A stretch of 64,000 nucleotides of DNA from Actinomycetota bacterium (GTDB lineage Bacteria > Actinomycetota > Thermoleophilia > Solirubrobacterales > JACPNS01): positions 31,828 through 95,827 of the forward strand of contig JACQZY010000018.1 of NCBI GenBank assembly GCA_016213645.1, written 5' to 3'. Below, one piece after another: positions 16,367-23,270 of the stretch (within the stretch, counting starts at the first letter, position 1; every line of letters begins with the position of its first letter). Under the pieces are notes generated by a model. The model did not search any database, was not told where the DNA came from, and saw only the letters and a list, made by a program, of their open reading frames with translations. Made by a program: the position numbers and the translations under genes.

Positions 16367-16792
16367 CTATCGCTGGCTGCCGGTGCCGGTGCCGAAGCTG
16401 CGGCCGGCGCTGCGCACGATGCCGCGGATTGCGTCGCTGCCCGACTCGATCAGGCGGTCGGTCATGTCAAGGGCGGAGTCCACGAGGTCGTGGCCGCGCG
16501 AGGGGCTGGTCTCGTCGCCGCCGACCAGCGACTCGTCGACGCGACCGACGAAGCGACGTACGGCGTCGACTGCGTTCTGGCCGCCCTGGCGAATCTGGTC
16601 CAACACTTCATCGGCGGTCTCCACGCCACGGTCGATGCCTTCGCGGTCGCGGCGGCGGCTGGACGACTGGCGCGCTGTTGCGCGGGCCGTGGATGAGTCG
16701 GCGGCCTTGGCCTTTGTCGCACCGGGCTTCGCGGTCCGAGTCTTTGCGGTCGTCTTTGCCGTCTTCGGCTTGGCTGTGGTTGCGGTGGGCAT
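16367..16792 (-). CDS. Basic-tailed helical protein (histone H1-like N-terminal tail), paralogue 1
   Basis: A 141-residue protein with ATG 16792 and GAGGT upstream. Residues 1-48 are low complexity, rich in Lys, Ala, Thr, Ser and Arg (AKTTAKTRTAKPGATKAKAA), like histone H1 or PhaF tails. Residues about 55-135 are predicted helical, with NAVDAVRRFVGRVDESL and HDLVDSALDMTDRLIESG. The helical part resembles that of the next gene, 16885-17466, so the two are tandem paralogues. The composition suggests nucleic-acid binding joined to a self-associating or granule-binding helix bundle. Function is unknown, and phasin-like or nucleoid roles are the main guesses. Confidence 0.65.
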   Translation of the reverse strand: MPTATTAKPKTAKTTAKTRTAKPGATKAKAADSSTARATARQSSSRRRDREGIDRGVETADEVLDQIRQGGQNAVDAVRRFVGRVDESLVGGDETSPSRGHDLVDSALDMTDRLIESGSDAIRGIVRSAGRSFGTGTGSQR

Positions 16793-16884
16793 GAGGGGTA
16801 CCTCTTTCTATGTTGGTTGCGGGATTAAGTCGCGCTTTTGCGCAGGGAAATTGGTGCGGGAAGTTCGTCGGCCGGATGGCCGTC

Positions 16885-17466
16885 TCAGCGTGCGCCTCCG
16901 GTCTTGGCCTTGAAAGCGCCCACGTCCGTCGGTACGGACACGTCGACCTTGGTGTCGTTGTTGGCGAAGGCGTCGACGTCGGTATCCACGTTCACGTTCA
17001 CGTCCACGTAGACAAGCATCGCGCTCTGCATCGCGCTTCGGGCAAGACCCAACTGGGTCTCGGCGGCCCAGTCGGCCAGCTCAAATGCACCGTCGATCAA
17101 CGTGCGGCGGCGCGAGTCTTCTCCACCGCGCACAGGCAACACCTTGTCGACAACATCGACGAACCTGCGCGCGCGGCCGATCGCGGACTCCTGACGTTCG
17201 CGCACCGCGCGAAACCATGCGTCCGAGAGTTCGGTGAACTGCGTGGGCCTGGTGGCCAGGGCGGTTTCTTGATGGGCGGCCGCCGTGTCCATCTCATCGG
17301 TCGCCGGTCGCGTCGCGCCGGAAACCGCGCGTGTCGCGGCGATTTTGCGTGTCGCGGCGGCGCGACGGGAGGCCGCGGTGGCCGGTTTTGCTGCCGTAAC
17401 CTTGCGTGGCGCGCGGCGGGTGCGGACTTTCGTGGGCTGCTGCGTGATTGTTTCGGGGGGAGTCAT
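16885..17466 (-). CDS. Basic-tailed helical protein, paralogue 2, with Asp/Val-alternating C-terminus
   Basis: A 193-residue protein with ATG 17466, chosen because GAGGAG lies ten bases upstream; ATG 17520 would add 18 residues. An N-terminal tail rich in Arg, Lys, Ala and Thr (RTRRAPRKVTAAKPATAASR) is followed by a helical domain with ESAIGRARRFVDVVDKVLP and TLIDGAFELADWAAETQ, parallel to the 16367-16792 protein. The last 45 residues contain the odd alternating stretch VDVNVNVDTDVDAFANNDTK, which may form an acidic beta strand or bind metal. An operator-like dyad sits about 85-105 bases upstream of the start. No family name can be given. Confidence 0.65.
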   Translation of the reverse strand: MTPPETITQQPTKVRTRRAPRKVTAAKPATAASRRAAATRKIAATRAVSGATRPATDEMDTAAAHQETALATRPTQFTELSDAWFRAVRERQESAIGRARRFVDVVDKVLPVRGGEDSRRRTLIDGAFELADWAAETQLGLARSAMQSAMLVYVDVNVNVDTDVDAFANNDTKVDVSVPTDVGAFKAKTGGAR

Positions 17467-17550
17467 ATCCGCATCTCCTCGCTCGTCCGCGCGGCGAACG
17501 AGTCGTTCGTGGGTGGTCATCGCCTGTAAAGACCCCGCGGCCGGTTAATC

Positions 17551-17570
17551 GTTACATCGTTTCATGTAAC
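17551..17570 (-). promoter_or_regulatory. Dyad GTTACAT-N6-ATGTAAC at the promoter of paralogue 2
   Basis: Perfect 7-base arms (17551-17557 and 17564-17570) are spaced by six bases. On the minus strand the dyad abuts a possible -10 element TATAGT (17574-17569). The geometry suits a dimeric repressor. The surrounding 17467-17790 stretch (324 bases) has no gene. It also holds the GC-rich hairpin at 17615-17643. Confidence 0.5.
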
Positions 17571-17614
17571 TATAGATAAAGTAATAACCGTGCGCCAGGC
17601 GCTGTTACGAAGGA

Positions 17615-17643
17615 GGCCGGCCGCCCCATCGGGACGACCGGCC
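17615..17643 (-). terminator. GC-rich hairpin downstream of the DUF2249 gene
   Basis: GGCCGG (17615-17620) pairs with CCGGCC (17638-17643) about 150 bases after the stop of the minus-strand DUF2249 gene. There is no T-run, so termination activity is uncertain. Confidence 0.25.
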
Positions 17644-17790
17644 GGATGTGAATTGAGCGGCGTGCGCCGCGTTGAATACGTCGGCTCCGTTGAGCCGAAA
17701 CAACTCCGTCAAACGAAACCATGCGGGCGGCGAGGGACCCGCCGTCGGGCAGCCGTGCCCGTATCATCCGGATCTCCACGCGGAAGATCC

Positions 17791-18027
17791 TTACGCCGCG
17801 GTACGTCCGATCTTCACGCGCCAGGTCTCCGGACCCTCTTCCAAGTAGTCCCACGTGAACTGCCCGGTTCGCTCGGCCTCAAACTGGTAGTAGAGCGGCT
17901 TGGGGTCGTGGTCGTTGACGAGCTCGAAGGACTCGCCTTCGCCGAGACTCTCGAAGATCCCGAAGATCTGCGGGTGACGCTGCGGCGGCGGGATCTCACG
18001 GACGTCGAGTGTGGTGGTTTCGGTCAT
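17791..18027 (-). CDS. DUF2249 domain protein
   Basis: A 78-residue single-domain protein. The pattern LDVREIPPPQRHPQIFGIFESLGEGESFELVNDHDPKPLYYQFEAE, read as separate strands and helices, is the DUF2249/TusA-like fold, with VREIPP near the start and NDHDPKPL in the middle. ATG 18027 is preferred over the TTG at 18042. DUF2249 genes are often next to or fused with hemerythrin-like and NO-response genes. Here the divergent gene is a DUF59 protein, and NnrS-like and RIC genes follow. The likely role is in Fe-S or sulfur handling under nitrosative or oxidative stress, inferred from context. Confidence 0.8.
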   Translation of the reverse strand: MTETTTLDVREIPPPQRHPQIFGIFESLGEGESFELVNDHDPKPLYYQFEAERTGQFTWDYLEEGPETWRVKIGRTAA

Positions 18028-18045
18028 GATCGTTTCTCGCAATCC

Positions 18046-18084
18046 CTGACGATGGTCAGTTGGTTAAATACAACACAATTGTGT
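18046..18084. promoter_or_regulatory. Two dyads in the DUF2249/DUF59 divergent promoter region
   Basis: CTGAC-gatg-GTCAG (18046-18059) has the 5-4-5 geometry of Crp/FNR-family sites. It differs only in the outermost base pair from the TTGAC-N4-GTCAA site of NO-responsive NnrR/DNR regulators. ACACAATTGTGT (18073-18084) is a perfect 12-base palindrome 13 bases away. Both lie between the two start codons (18027 minus, 18138 plus), so one regulator could control both genes. Confidence 0.5.
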
Positions 18085-18137
18085 AAAGTATCGGATAAGG
18101 GCCGTGGCCCGTTCACCACTTCCAGACCGGAGGGCGC

Positions 18138-18545
18138 ATGGGAATAACACCAGATCAGCACTTCGCGCGCATCGAGCGTGAGCAGGAACGCGCGGCGCGC
18201 GGTCCGCGCATTCCTTCCGGCGGGCCGAACGAGCCGATCGGCGACGCAACTCCCGAGAAGCTGCGCGCTCTTCTTCGCGAGGTGATCGACCCTGAGCTCG
18301 GCGTGGACATTGTTGAACTGGGCCTGTTGCGTGACGTGAAGATCGAAAACGGCGTGGTGGACGTCACCTACACCGTCACCACTCCCACCTGTCCGCTTTC
18401 CGAGTACATCGAGGACGAGATCCGCTCGGCGATCAGCTGGCTGCCGGATGTGCGCCGCATAAACATCGAACTCGTGCTTGAGCCGGCGTGGACGCCGGAG
18501 GAGATGAGCGAAAAGGCCCGAGCCAAACTTGGCTGGACCGGCTGA
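18138..18545 (+). CDS. DUF59 / MIP18-family metal-sulfur cluster assembly factor (SufT/PaaD-like)
   Basis: A 135-residue protein with CGGAGGGC before ATG 18138. After about 40 polar residues comes the DUF59 domain: LREVIDPELGVDIVELGLL, the central VDVTYTVTTPTCPLSEYIEDEI with its conserved Cys, and the C-terminal VLEPAWTPEEMSEKAR, in which the W-x-P-E-x(S/M) pattern is typical of the family. Members help mature Fe-S proteins. It is the first plus-strand gene of the NO/metal island, and the NnrS-like gene starts 37 bases later. Confidence 0.9.
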   Translation: MGITPDQHFARIEREQERAARGPRIPSGGPNEPIGDATPEKLRALLREVIDPELGVDIVELGLLRDVKIENGVVDVTYTVTTPTCPLSEYIEDEIRSAISWLPDVRRINIELVLEPAWTPEEMSEKARAKLGWTG

Positions 18546-18582
18546 CGACTCCCGCGGCGCCGGCCGCGGACCGTCTCGTCTG

Positions 18583-19692
18583 ATGCGACGGCTGCCGTTG
18601 CTGGCACTTGCCGCGGTTTCATTGCTGGCCGCGCTGTGGACCGGACTGCTGCGACTGGGCTTGGACCTGCCGCAACTTCGCTCGGGCCTGGCGGCGATGC
18701 ACGGACCGGTGTTTGTGCTCGGCTTCCTGGGAACGCAAATCGGCCTTGAGCGCGCCGTCGCGCTGCGACGGGGCTGGCCCTACGTGGTGCCGTCGACCGC
18801 CGGCGCCGGTTCGCTGTGGCTGATTCTCGGCCTGCCGGAGACGGTCGGCCAGTCGCTGATTTCGGTGGCGGGAGTTTTGCTGGTGCTTGTTTACGTGGCC
18901 GTCCACCGCATGCAACCGAGCCGCCACAACATCGTGATGGGGATGGGCGCCGTGGCCTGGGCGGTGGGCGCGATCGCATGGCTGGCCGGAGCCTCGATCG
19001 TGGAGACGGTGCCGTGGCTTGTGGGATTTCTGGTGCTGACGATTGTCGGCGAACGGCTTGAACTTTCACGCACGATCCGTCCGCCGGAGGCGGCGCAGAC
19101 GGCGTTGCTGGCTGCCACCGCCGTATATCTCGCAGGCGCGGCAATCGCGATGTGGATATCGCTGGAGGCAGGCATCCGCGTGGCGGGTGCGGGCCTGCTG
19201 GCGCAGGCGCTCTGGCTGGGCCGCTTTGACGTGGCTCGGCGAACCGTGAAGATGCAGGGCGCGACTCGCTTCATGGCTATCGCGCTGATCGCCGGTTACG
19301 TGTGGTTGGCGGTGGGCGCGGTGACTTGGATTTCGCAGGGCGCGATGGCGGGTGGTGGTGGCGCCTACGACGCCATGCTGCACGCGATCTTCGTTGGCTT
19401 CGTGTTCTCGATGATCTTCGCCCACGCACCGATCATCGTGCCGGCGGTGCTGGGCGTGGCGCTGCCGTATCGCGCTTCGATGTACGTACCGCTGGCGCTG
19501 CTGCACGCGAGCCTGCTGGCGCGCTTGATCGGCGACGCCACGGAAAACGCGACCGTCTGGCGCACCGGCGGCGCGGTTAACGAACTTGCGATCGTGATGT
19601 ACCTGGCACTCGCGGCGTCCAGCGCAGTGCGAGCGTCGCGCGCGAAAAAGGCGGCACGCGGCGGCCGACCCGGCCCTACACGCTCAAACTGA
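18583..19692 (+). CDS. NnrS-like multi-helix membrane protein
   Basis: A 369-residue integral membrane protein with 10-12 hydrophobic segments. It has the pattern of the NnrS family: AAMHGPVFVLGFLGTQIGLERAVAL near the N-terminus, and MLHAIFVGFVFSMIFAHAPIIVPAVLG with His residues in membrane segments, likely heme or metal ligands. ATG 18583 was preferred to the TTG at 18529, which overlaps the DUF59 gene. NnrS proteins protect against NO-derived stress. The gene ends inside the convergent RIC gene (17-base overlap at 19676-19692), so the two messages would overlap. Confidence 0.75.
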   Translation: MRRLPLLALAAVSLLAALWTGLLRLGLDLPQLRSGLAAMHGPVFVLGFLGTQIGLERAVALRRGWPYVVPSTAGAGSLWLILGLPETVGQSLISVAGVLLVLVYVAVHRMQPSRHNIVMGMGAVAWAVGAIAWLAGASIVETVPWLVGFLVLTIVGERLELSRTIRPPEAAQTALLAATAVYLAGAAIAMWISLEAGIRVAGAGLLAQALWLGRFDVARRTVKMQGATRFMAIALIAGYVWLAVGAVTWISQGAMAGGGGAYDAMLHAIFVGFVFSMIFAHAPIIVPAVLGVALPYRASMYVPLALLHASLLARLIGDATENATVWRTGGAVNELAIVMYLALAASSAVRASRAKKAARGGRPGPTRSN

Positions 19693-20383
19693 GCATCTCC
19701 CTCACCCGCTGAAACAGCAGGTTGTTCTCCTCGTGGATGTGCTGGTGCAGGTCCGCCTCCATCTTGGCCAGAGATTCCAGCAGCCGGCGGTGCGTGCCGC
19801 AGTGGGCACTCTCCTGCGCATAGCCGCCGCCTAGTTCGCGCATTTGCGCGAGCGCGACGCCGGTGTCCGTGTGGGTGTGTTCCAGCTTTGCCAGCAGATC
19901 GGTCCCGACATCGGCGGCGACGCCCGCGGCAATCTTTCGGCACGCCGGAAACAGCTCGTCCTCTTCGAGTTGCATGTGCTCGGTCAGTTCGTCGCGAATC
20001 GCCACGAACTGTTCGCGCAGCGGCGCCAGCGAGGAGTCGCCATCGCCGTGTACGCGCACGACTTTGTCGAGCATTTCGGTGATCTCACCCAGTTGAGCGC
20101 GCAACGGGTTGTGATGTTCGGTGACGATGTGATCGGCCAGCTCGCCCGTGGTCATGGCGGCGACGTCGTGACCTCCGGCACCGGGCGCCGGCGGTGACTC
20201 CGCCAGAGACTTCAGCATCACCAACACGGTCGCGGCGTCCAGCCCGCGCTCCTTCACGGCCTCACCAAGCGTGCGCGAACCGCCACAGCAGAAGTCGAGA
20301 CCGAGGCGTTCGAAGAGATCCGCCGCCGCGGGCTGAGCCAGCACCAGATCGCCGAGCGTCGACGAGCTGTTGAAAACGTTCAT
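19676..20383 (-). CDS. ric: RIC family di-iron protein for iron-sulfur cluster repair (ScdA/YtfE)
   Basis: A 235-residue protein with AAAGGGA before ATG 20383. An N-terminal DUF542 domain has LGLDFCCGGSRTL, with the Cys pair typical of ScdA. A hemerythrin-like four-helix domain follows, with metal-ligand candidates in IVTEHH, HMQLEEDELFP, EHTHTD and HQHIHEENNLLF. The protein repairs Fe-S clusters damaged by NO or oxidants. It is convergent with the NnrS-like gene, and the copper-protein gene lies upstream on the same strand. A possible operator dyad overlaps its promoter at 20439-20465. Confidence 0.92.
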   Translation of the reverse strand: MNVFNSSSTLGDLVLAQPAAADLFERLGLDFCCGGSRTLGEAVKERGLDAATVLVMLKSLAESPPAPGAGGHDVAAMTTGELADHIVTEHHNPLRAQLGEITEMLDKVVRVHGDGDSSLAPLREQFVAIRDELTEHMQLEEDELFPACRKIAAGVAADVGTDLLAKLEHTHTDTGVALAQMRELGGGYAQESAHCGTHRRLLESLAKMEADLHQHIHEENNLLFQRVREMLSLSV

Positions 20384-20438
20384 TGGTCGTCCCTTTCCGA
20401 GCTCGCGAACGAGGTCCATTCAAACCGCGAGCTGGAAT

Positions 20439-20465
20439 TATTTTACCAATCGGAGTGTGAAAATA
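20439..20465 (-). promoter_or_regulatory. Dyad TATTTT-N15-AAAATA over the RIC promoter
   Basis: Six-base arms at 20439-20444 and 20460-20465 flank a possible minus-strand -10 (TAAAAT, 20445-20440), about 60 bases before ATG 20383. The AT-rich arms stand out in a GC-rich background. Confidence 0.35.
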
Positions 20466-20498
20466 AGCTGGGGCGGCAAAATCGCCGTCATCCCGCGC

Positions 20499-20921
20499 TC
20501 AAACCAACCCCGGTAGCGAACGCAGCATCGCGCCACACACATTCTCCGCCTCGCGGCAGTGGCGGGCACATGCAGCGCAGTGATCCATCTGGCTGTGCTC
20601 CTCGCAAACCAGAGCGCATGCTCCGCAAGCCTCGATCGCCGCGCTCAGCATTGCCGCGACAGTGTCCGGCACGTACCCGGCCTGGCGGCTGAGCACACGA
20701 GCGGCAGTGGAGCAAATGTCGGCGCAGTCTTGGTTTAAGCGAATGCACTTGGCCATGTGGTGCTGCTGGAACTGCTCGGCCAGGCAGTCATCGGCACACT
20801 GAGTGCAGGCCTGGGCGCAGTTGGTCAGGCGCTCCACGCATTCGGCCATCAGTTCGCCTCCGAGACGCGTATCGGTTGGGCGGCTGGTGAGCATTTCGTT
20901 GACGATCGTCGCGGTTGTCAT
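20499..20921 (-). CDS. Four-helix bundle copper-binding protein (DUF326/Csp-like)
   Basis: A 140-residue Cys-rich protein with AGGAGG before ATG 20921. Cys residues are spaced along helices: NCAQACTQCADDC, KCIRLNQDCADIC, EACGACALVCEE and HCAACARHCREAENVC. This is the pattern of cytosolic copper-storage proteins, which bind many Cu(I) ions inside a four-helix bundle. No signal peptide is present, so it is cytosolic. It lies between RIC and an Nramp-like gene, all on the minus strand. Copper storage would limit damage to Fe-S clusters, in line with the neighbours. Confidence 0.9.
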   Translation of the reverse strand: MTTATIVNEMLTSRPTDTRLGGELMAECVERLTNCAQACTQCADDCLAEQFQQHHMAKCIRLNQDCADICSTAARVLSRQAGYVPDTVAAMLSAAIEACGACALVCEEHSQMDHCAACARHCREAENVCGAMLRSLPGLV

Positions 20922-21001
20922 GACGTGCCTCCTGTGCAGGTCGGGACTGTCGAGGCGGACCGAGGCGCCGCCCTCTCTTCTGTTTTTACTCCGATTGCGC
21001 G

Positions 21002-22321
21002 CTACGCGACGGAAAGTACGGCAAGCGCAGTCACCGCCAGCACAATCACAGCCAACGTCAATCCGGCGACAACGCGTCCGGCCGTGCCGAGCGTGTATTC
21101 ACCCATTACGTCTCGGTCACAGGCCAGGCGCCACATGAACACAAGCAACGGAGGCAGCAGCACGGCGTTGAGCGCCTGCGAGAGAAAGAGAATCGACACC
21201 AGCGGCGCGCCGGGCACTAGTACCGCTCCGGCCGCCAATATCACGACCGCCGCGAAGGTCCCGTGCAGCACCGGAGCCTCGCGAAACGTGTCGTTGACGT
21301 CGGCCGGCGAACCGGCTGCCTCCGACGCCGAATACGCAGTTGAAAGCGGCACGATCGCACTTGCCAATAGTGCGGCCCCCAGAAACCCGAGTCCGAAGAG
21401 TTTTGCGGCGAAATCGCCCGCCAGCGGCTTCAGCGCTTCCGCGGCGTCACGCGCATCGTTGATTTCCAGCCCCGCCGCGTGCAGCGTGGCGGCGCAGGCA
21501 ACGATCACGAATACGCCGATCACCCCGGTCATCACCGACCCGACCACCACATCGACCGTTTCGTAGCGCAGGTCCGGCACGTGCAGGCGCTTGTTCACGG
21601 CGTAGGACTGAATGAACGCCAATCCCCACGGAGCGAGCGTGGTGCCCAGTGTGGCCACCGCCACCAGCACGGCGTCGCGCGTGACCGGCATCGACGGCAC
21701 AAGCAGTCCCTTTGCGGTCGCGGCGGGATCCGGACCGGCCATCAACCCGGAGATCACATACGCCACAAAGACAGATGACAGCAACAGCAGCACGTGCTCA
21801 ATGCGCCGGAACGAACCGCGCAACACCAGAGCGGAGACCGCCACCGCCGCGACCGGCACGCTGACATATGCCTCCGTGCCGAAGAGCAGTTTCGCACCAG
21901 CCGCGATGCCGGCAAACTCCGCGCAAAGGGTCCCGAGGTTGGCGGCCATCAGCGCGACCAGCGCGGCGTATGCACCCCGGCGGCCGTAGCGTTCACGCAC
22001 CAGCGTTAGCAATCCCTTGCCGGTCACCAGTCCCATTCGCGCGCCAAGCAGGTGAAACACGATCAGCGCCACAACTGAAAGCGCCAGCACCCACAGCAGC
22101 TGGTAGCCGTACTTCGCGCCCAGGATCGAATAGGTGGTTATGCCGGCGGGGTCGTCGTCGGAAAGGCCGGCAAGCAGACCCGGCCCCAGCACGGCCAGTA
22201 GCGCGGCGCCGCCGCCCGCGCGCAGCATTTTGCCGCGGCGACGCAGCAGGCGCAGGTGCAGGTGGCGGCCTGGAGGGCCGTGTTGGTGCGGCGGCCGCGA
22301 TTTCTGCCGGGATGAAGCCAT
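21002..22321 (-). CDS. Nramp-superfamily transporter with altered metal-site motifs
   Basis: A 439-residue membrane protein with 11 or so helices. It is clearly in the Nramp fold: the helix-1 region reads LSDDDPAGITTYSILGAKYGYQLLW, and the helix-6 region reads TLGTTLAPWGLAFIQSYAVNK. In canonical Mn/Fe transporters these positions read DPGN and MPH. Here they are DPAG and APWG, so the metal-coordinating Asn, Met and His pattern is lost. This resembles the Nramp-related proteins thought to carry Mg or other cargo. A Lys/Arg-rich N-terminal tail of about 30 residues is present. It follows the DtxR gene with a 35-base gap, probably in one transcript. Confidence 0.85.
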   Translation of the reverse strand: MASSRQKSRPPHQHGPPGRHLHLRLLRRRGKMLRAGGGAALLAVLGPGLLAGLSDDDPAGITTYSILGAKYGYQLLWVLALSVVALIVFHLLGARMGLVTGKGLLTLVRERYGRRGAYAALVALMAANLGTLCAEFAGIAAGAKLLFGTEAYVSVPVAAVAVSALVLRGSFRRIEHVLLLLSSVFVAYVISGLMAGPDPAATAKGLLVPSMPVTRDAVLVAVATLGTTLAPWGLAFIQSYAVNKRLHVPDLRYETVDVVVGSVMTGVIGVFVIVACAATLHAAGLEINDARDAAEALKPLAGDFAAKLFGLGFLGAALLASAIVPLSTAYSASEAAGSPADVNDTFREAPVLHGTFAAVVILAAGAVLVPGAPLVSILFLSQALNAVLLPPLLVFMWRLACDRDVMGEYTLGTAGRVVAGLTLAVIVLAVTALAVLSVA

Positions 22322-22356
22322 CAATTCAGTGGGCGCGGCCGGATTCGCCGCCGAGT

Positions 22357-23139
22357 TCAGGCCACTCGTTCGACGCGCATCGCGCGTGCGAGGTTCTGGC
22401 CGAGCGTGTGCTGGTGGCCGCCGATCGCGATCGTGGTCGGACCGTCAAACGGCTGGTGCTCGACCAACGTGAGCTCGTCGCCGATCGCGATCCCCAGCTC
22501 GGTGAGATAACGCAGCATGTCGGGGTTGGAATCCGATACGCGAACAAAAGTGGCGCGCGCGCCGGACTCCAGCTCGGCGAGACGCTCGGTCACGCTTGGT
22601 GCGATCGTCAGGTCGCGCGAAGGAATCGGATCGCCATGTGGATCCACCAGCGGATCGCCGAGCTTTTGCGCGATCAACTCGATCAGGTGATCGCTCATCG
22701 CGTGCTCGAGGATCTCGGCCTCGTCGTGAAGGTCCTCCCACGGCATGTCGAGCGCCTGGGCCAGAAAAAGCTCAATCAGCCGGTGGCGGCGCAGCACGCG
22801 CAGCGCGACTTCGCGCCCCGCGTCGGTGAGCGCGACGCCACGGTAGGGCTCGTGGCGGACCAGACCGTCCTCGTCGAGGCGCTTGATCATCGCCGAGACT
22901 GAACCGCTGGAGAGCCCGAGCCGGTCGGCAAGGTCGTTTGTGGACACGGCCGCGTCGTGCGAGGCGCGCGCGGCGCCCACGTCGTCGCGTCGCTCGGCAC
23001 CGGCGCCGGCGCCGGCGCCGCTCCGATCGACGCCGCTTTCGCCGGCGCCGCTTGCTCTCGTCCTGGCGCCGAGCGAGTAAATCGCCTTCAGGTAATCCTC
23101 GACGGCAGGCGAGCGCGGCTGCATGCGAAGTGCCGGCAT
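22357..23139 (-). CDS. DtxR/MntR-family metal-dependent transcriptional regulator
   Basis: A 260-residue protein. A winged helix-turn-helix (VEDYLKAIYSL, then STNDLADRLGLSSGSVSAMIKRLDEDGLV) is followed by the dimerisation/metal domain (RHRLIELFLAQALDMPWEDLHDEAEILEHAMSD in pieces, with Glu, His and Met ligand candidates) and a FeoA/SH3-like C-terminal domain ending HTLGQNLARAM. A low-complexity insert rich in Ala, Gly, Ser and Arg, about 40 residues long, splits helix 1 from the helix-turn-helix. ATG 23139 was chosen because a TATAAT lies six bases upstream, implying a leaderless message. It sits between two Nramp genes and probably senses Mn or Fe to repress them. Confidence 0.88.
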   Translation of the reverse strand: MPALRMQPRSPAVEDYLKAIYSLGARTRASGAGESGVDRSGAGAGAGAERRDDVGAARASHDAAVSTNDLADRLGLSSGSVSAMIKRLDEDGLVRHEPYRGVALTDAGREVALRVLRRHRLIELFLAQALDMPWEDLHDEAEILEHAMSDHLIELIAQKLGDPLVDPHGDPIPSRDLTIAPSVTERLAELESGARATFVRVSDSNPDMLRYLTELGIAIGDELTLVEHQPFDGPTTIAIGGHQHTLGQNLARAMRVERVA

Positions 23140-23145
23140 GTCGCG

Positions 23146-23151
23146 ATTATA
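23146..23151 (-). promoter_or_regulatory. -10 element for a leaderless dtxR-type message
   Basis: TATAAT on the minus strand (23151-23146) is followed by six bases and then ATG 23139. Transcription would start at or next to the A of the start codon. No convincing -35 is visible. Confidence 0.5.
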
Positions 23152-23230
23152 GGTCCGCATGCCGATAGCGCGGGGGTACAAGAGATTGACTTGAAGCTCT
23201 CACACAATTATTCTACATCAGTCACAAAAT

Positions 23231-23263
23231 ATTTCTTGGCATGCCTAGAAATTCCGCTACAAT
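23231..23263 (+). promoter_or_regulatory. mntH promoter with near-perfect 22-bp operator palindrome
   Basis: The arms ATTTCTtGGCA (23231-23241) and TGCCtAGAAAT (23242-23252) pair at all but one position, giving a 22-base dyad. It covers a -35 element TTGGCA (23236-23241). A -10 element TACAAT (23258-23263) follows after 16 bases, and transcription starting seven bases later would begin exactly at ATG 23271. The arrangement fits repression by the divergent DtxR-family protein. Confidence 0.65.
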
Positions 23264-23270
23264 GGCATTG

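Noticed and set aside
13528..17466. PHA synthesis operon
   Set aside because: Only a PhaC-like hydrolase is present. No thiolase, reductase, PhaE or PhaR gene is next to it, so the phasin idea for the basic-tailed proteins stays a guess.
17590..18147. 185-residue plus-strand frame over the DUF2249 gene
   Set aside because: It is antisense to the DUF2249 gene and has no domain.
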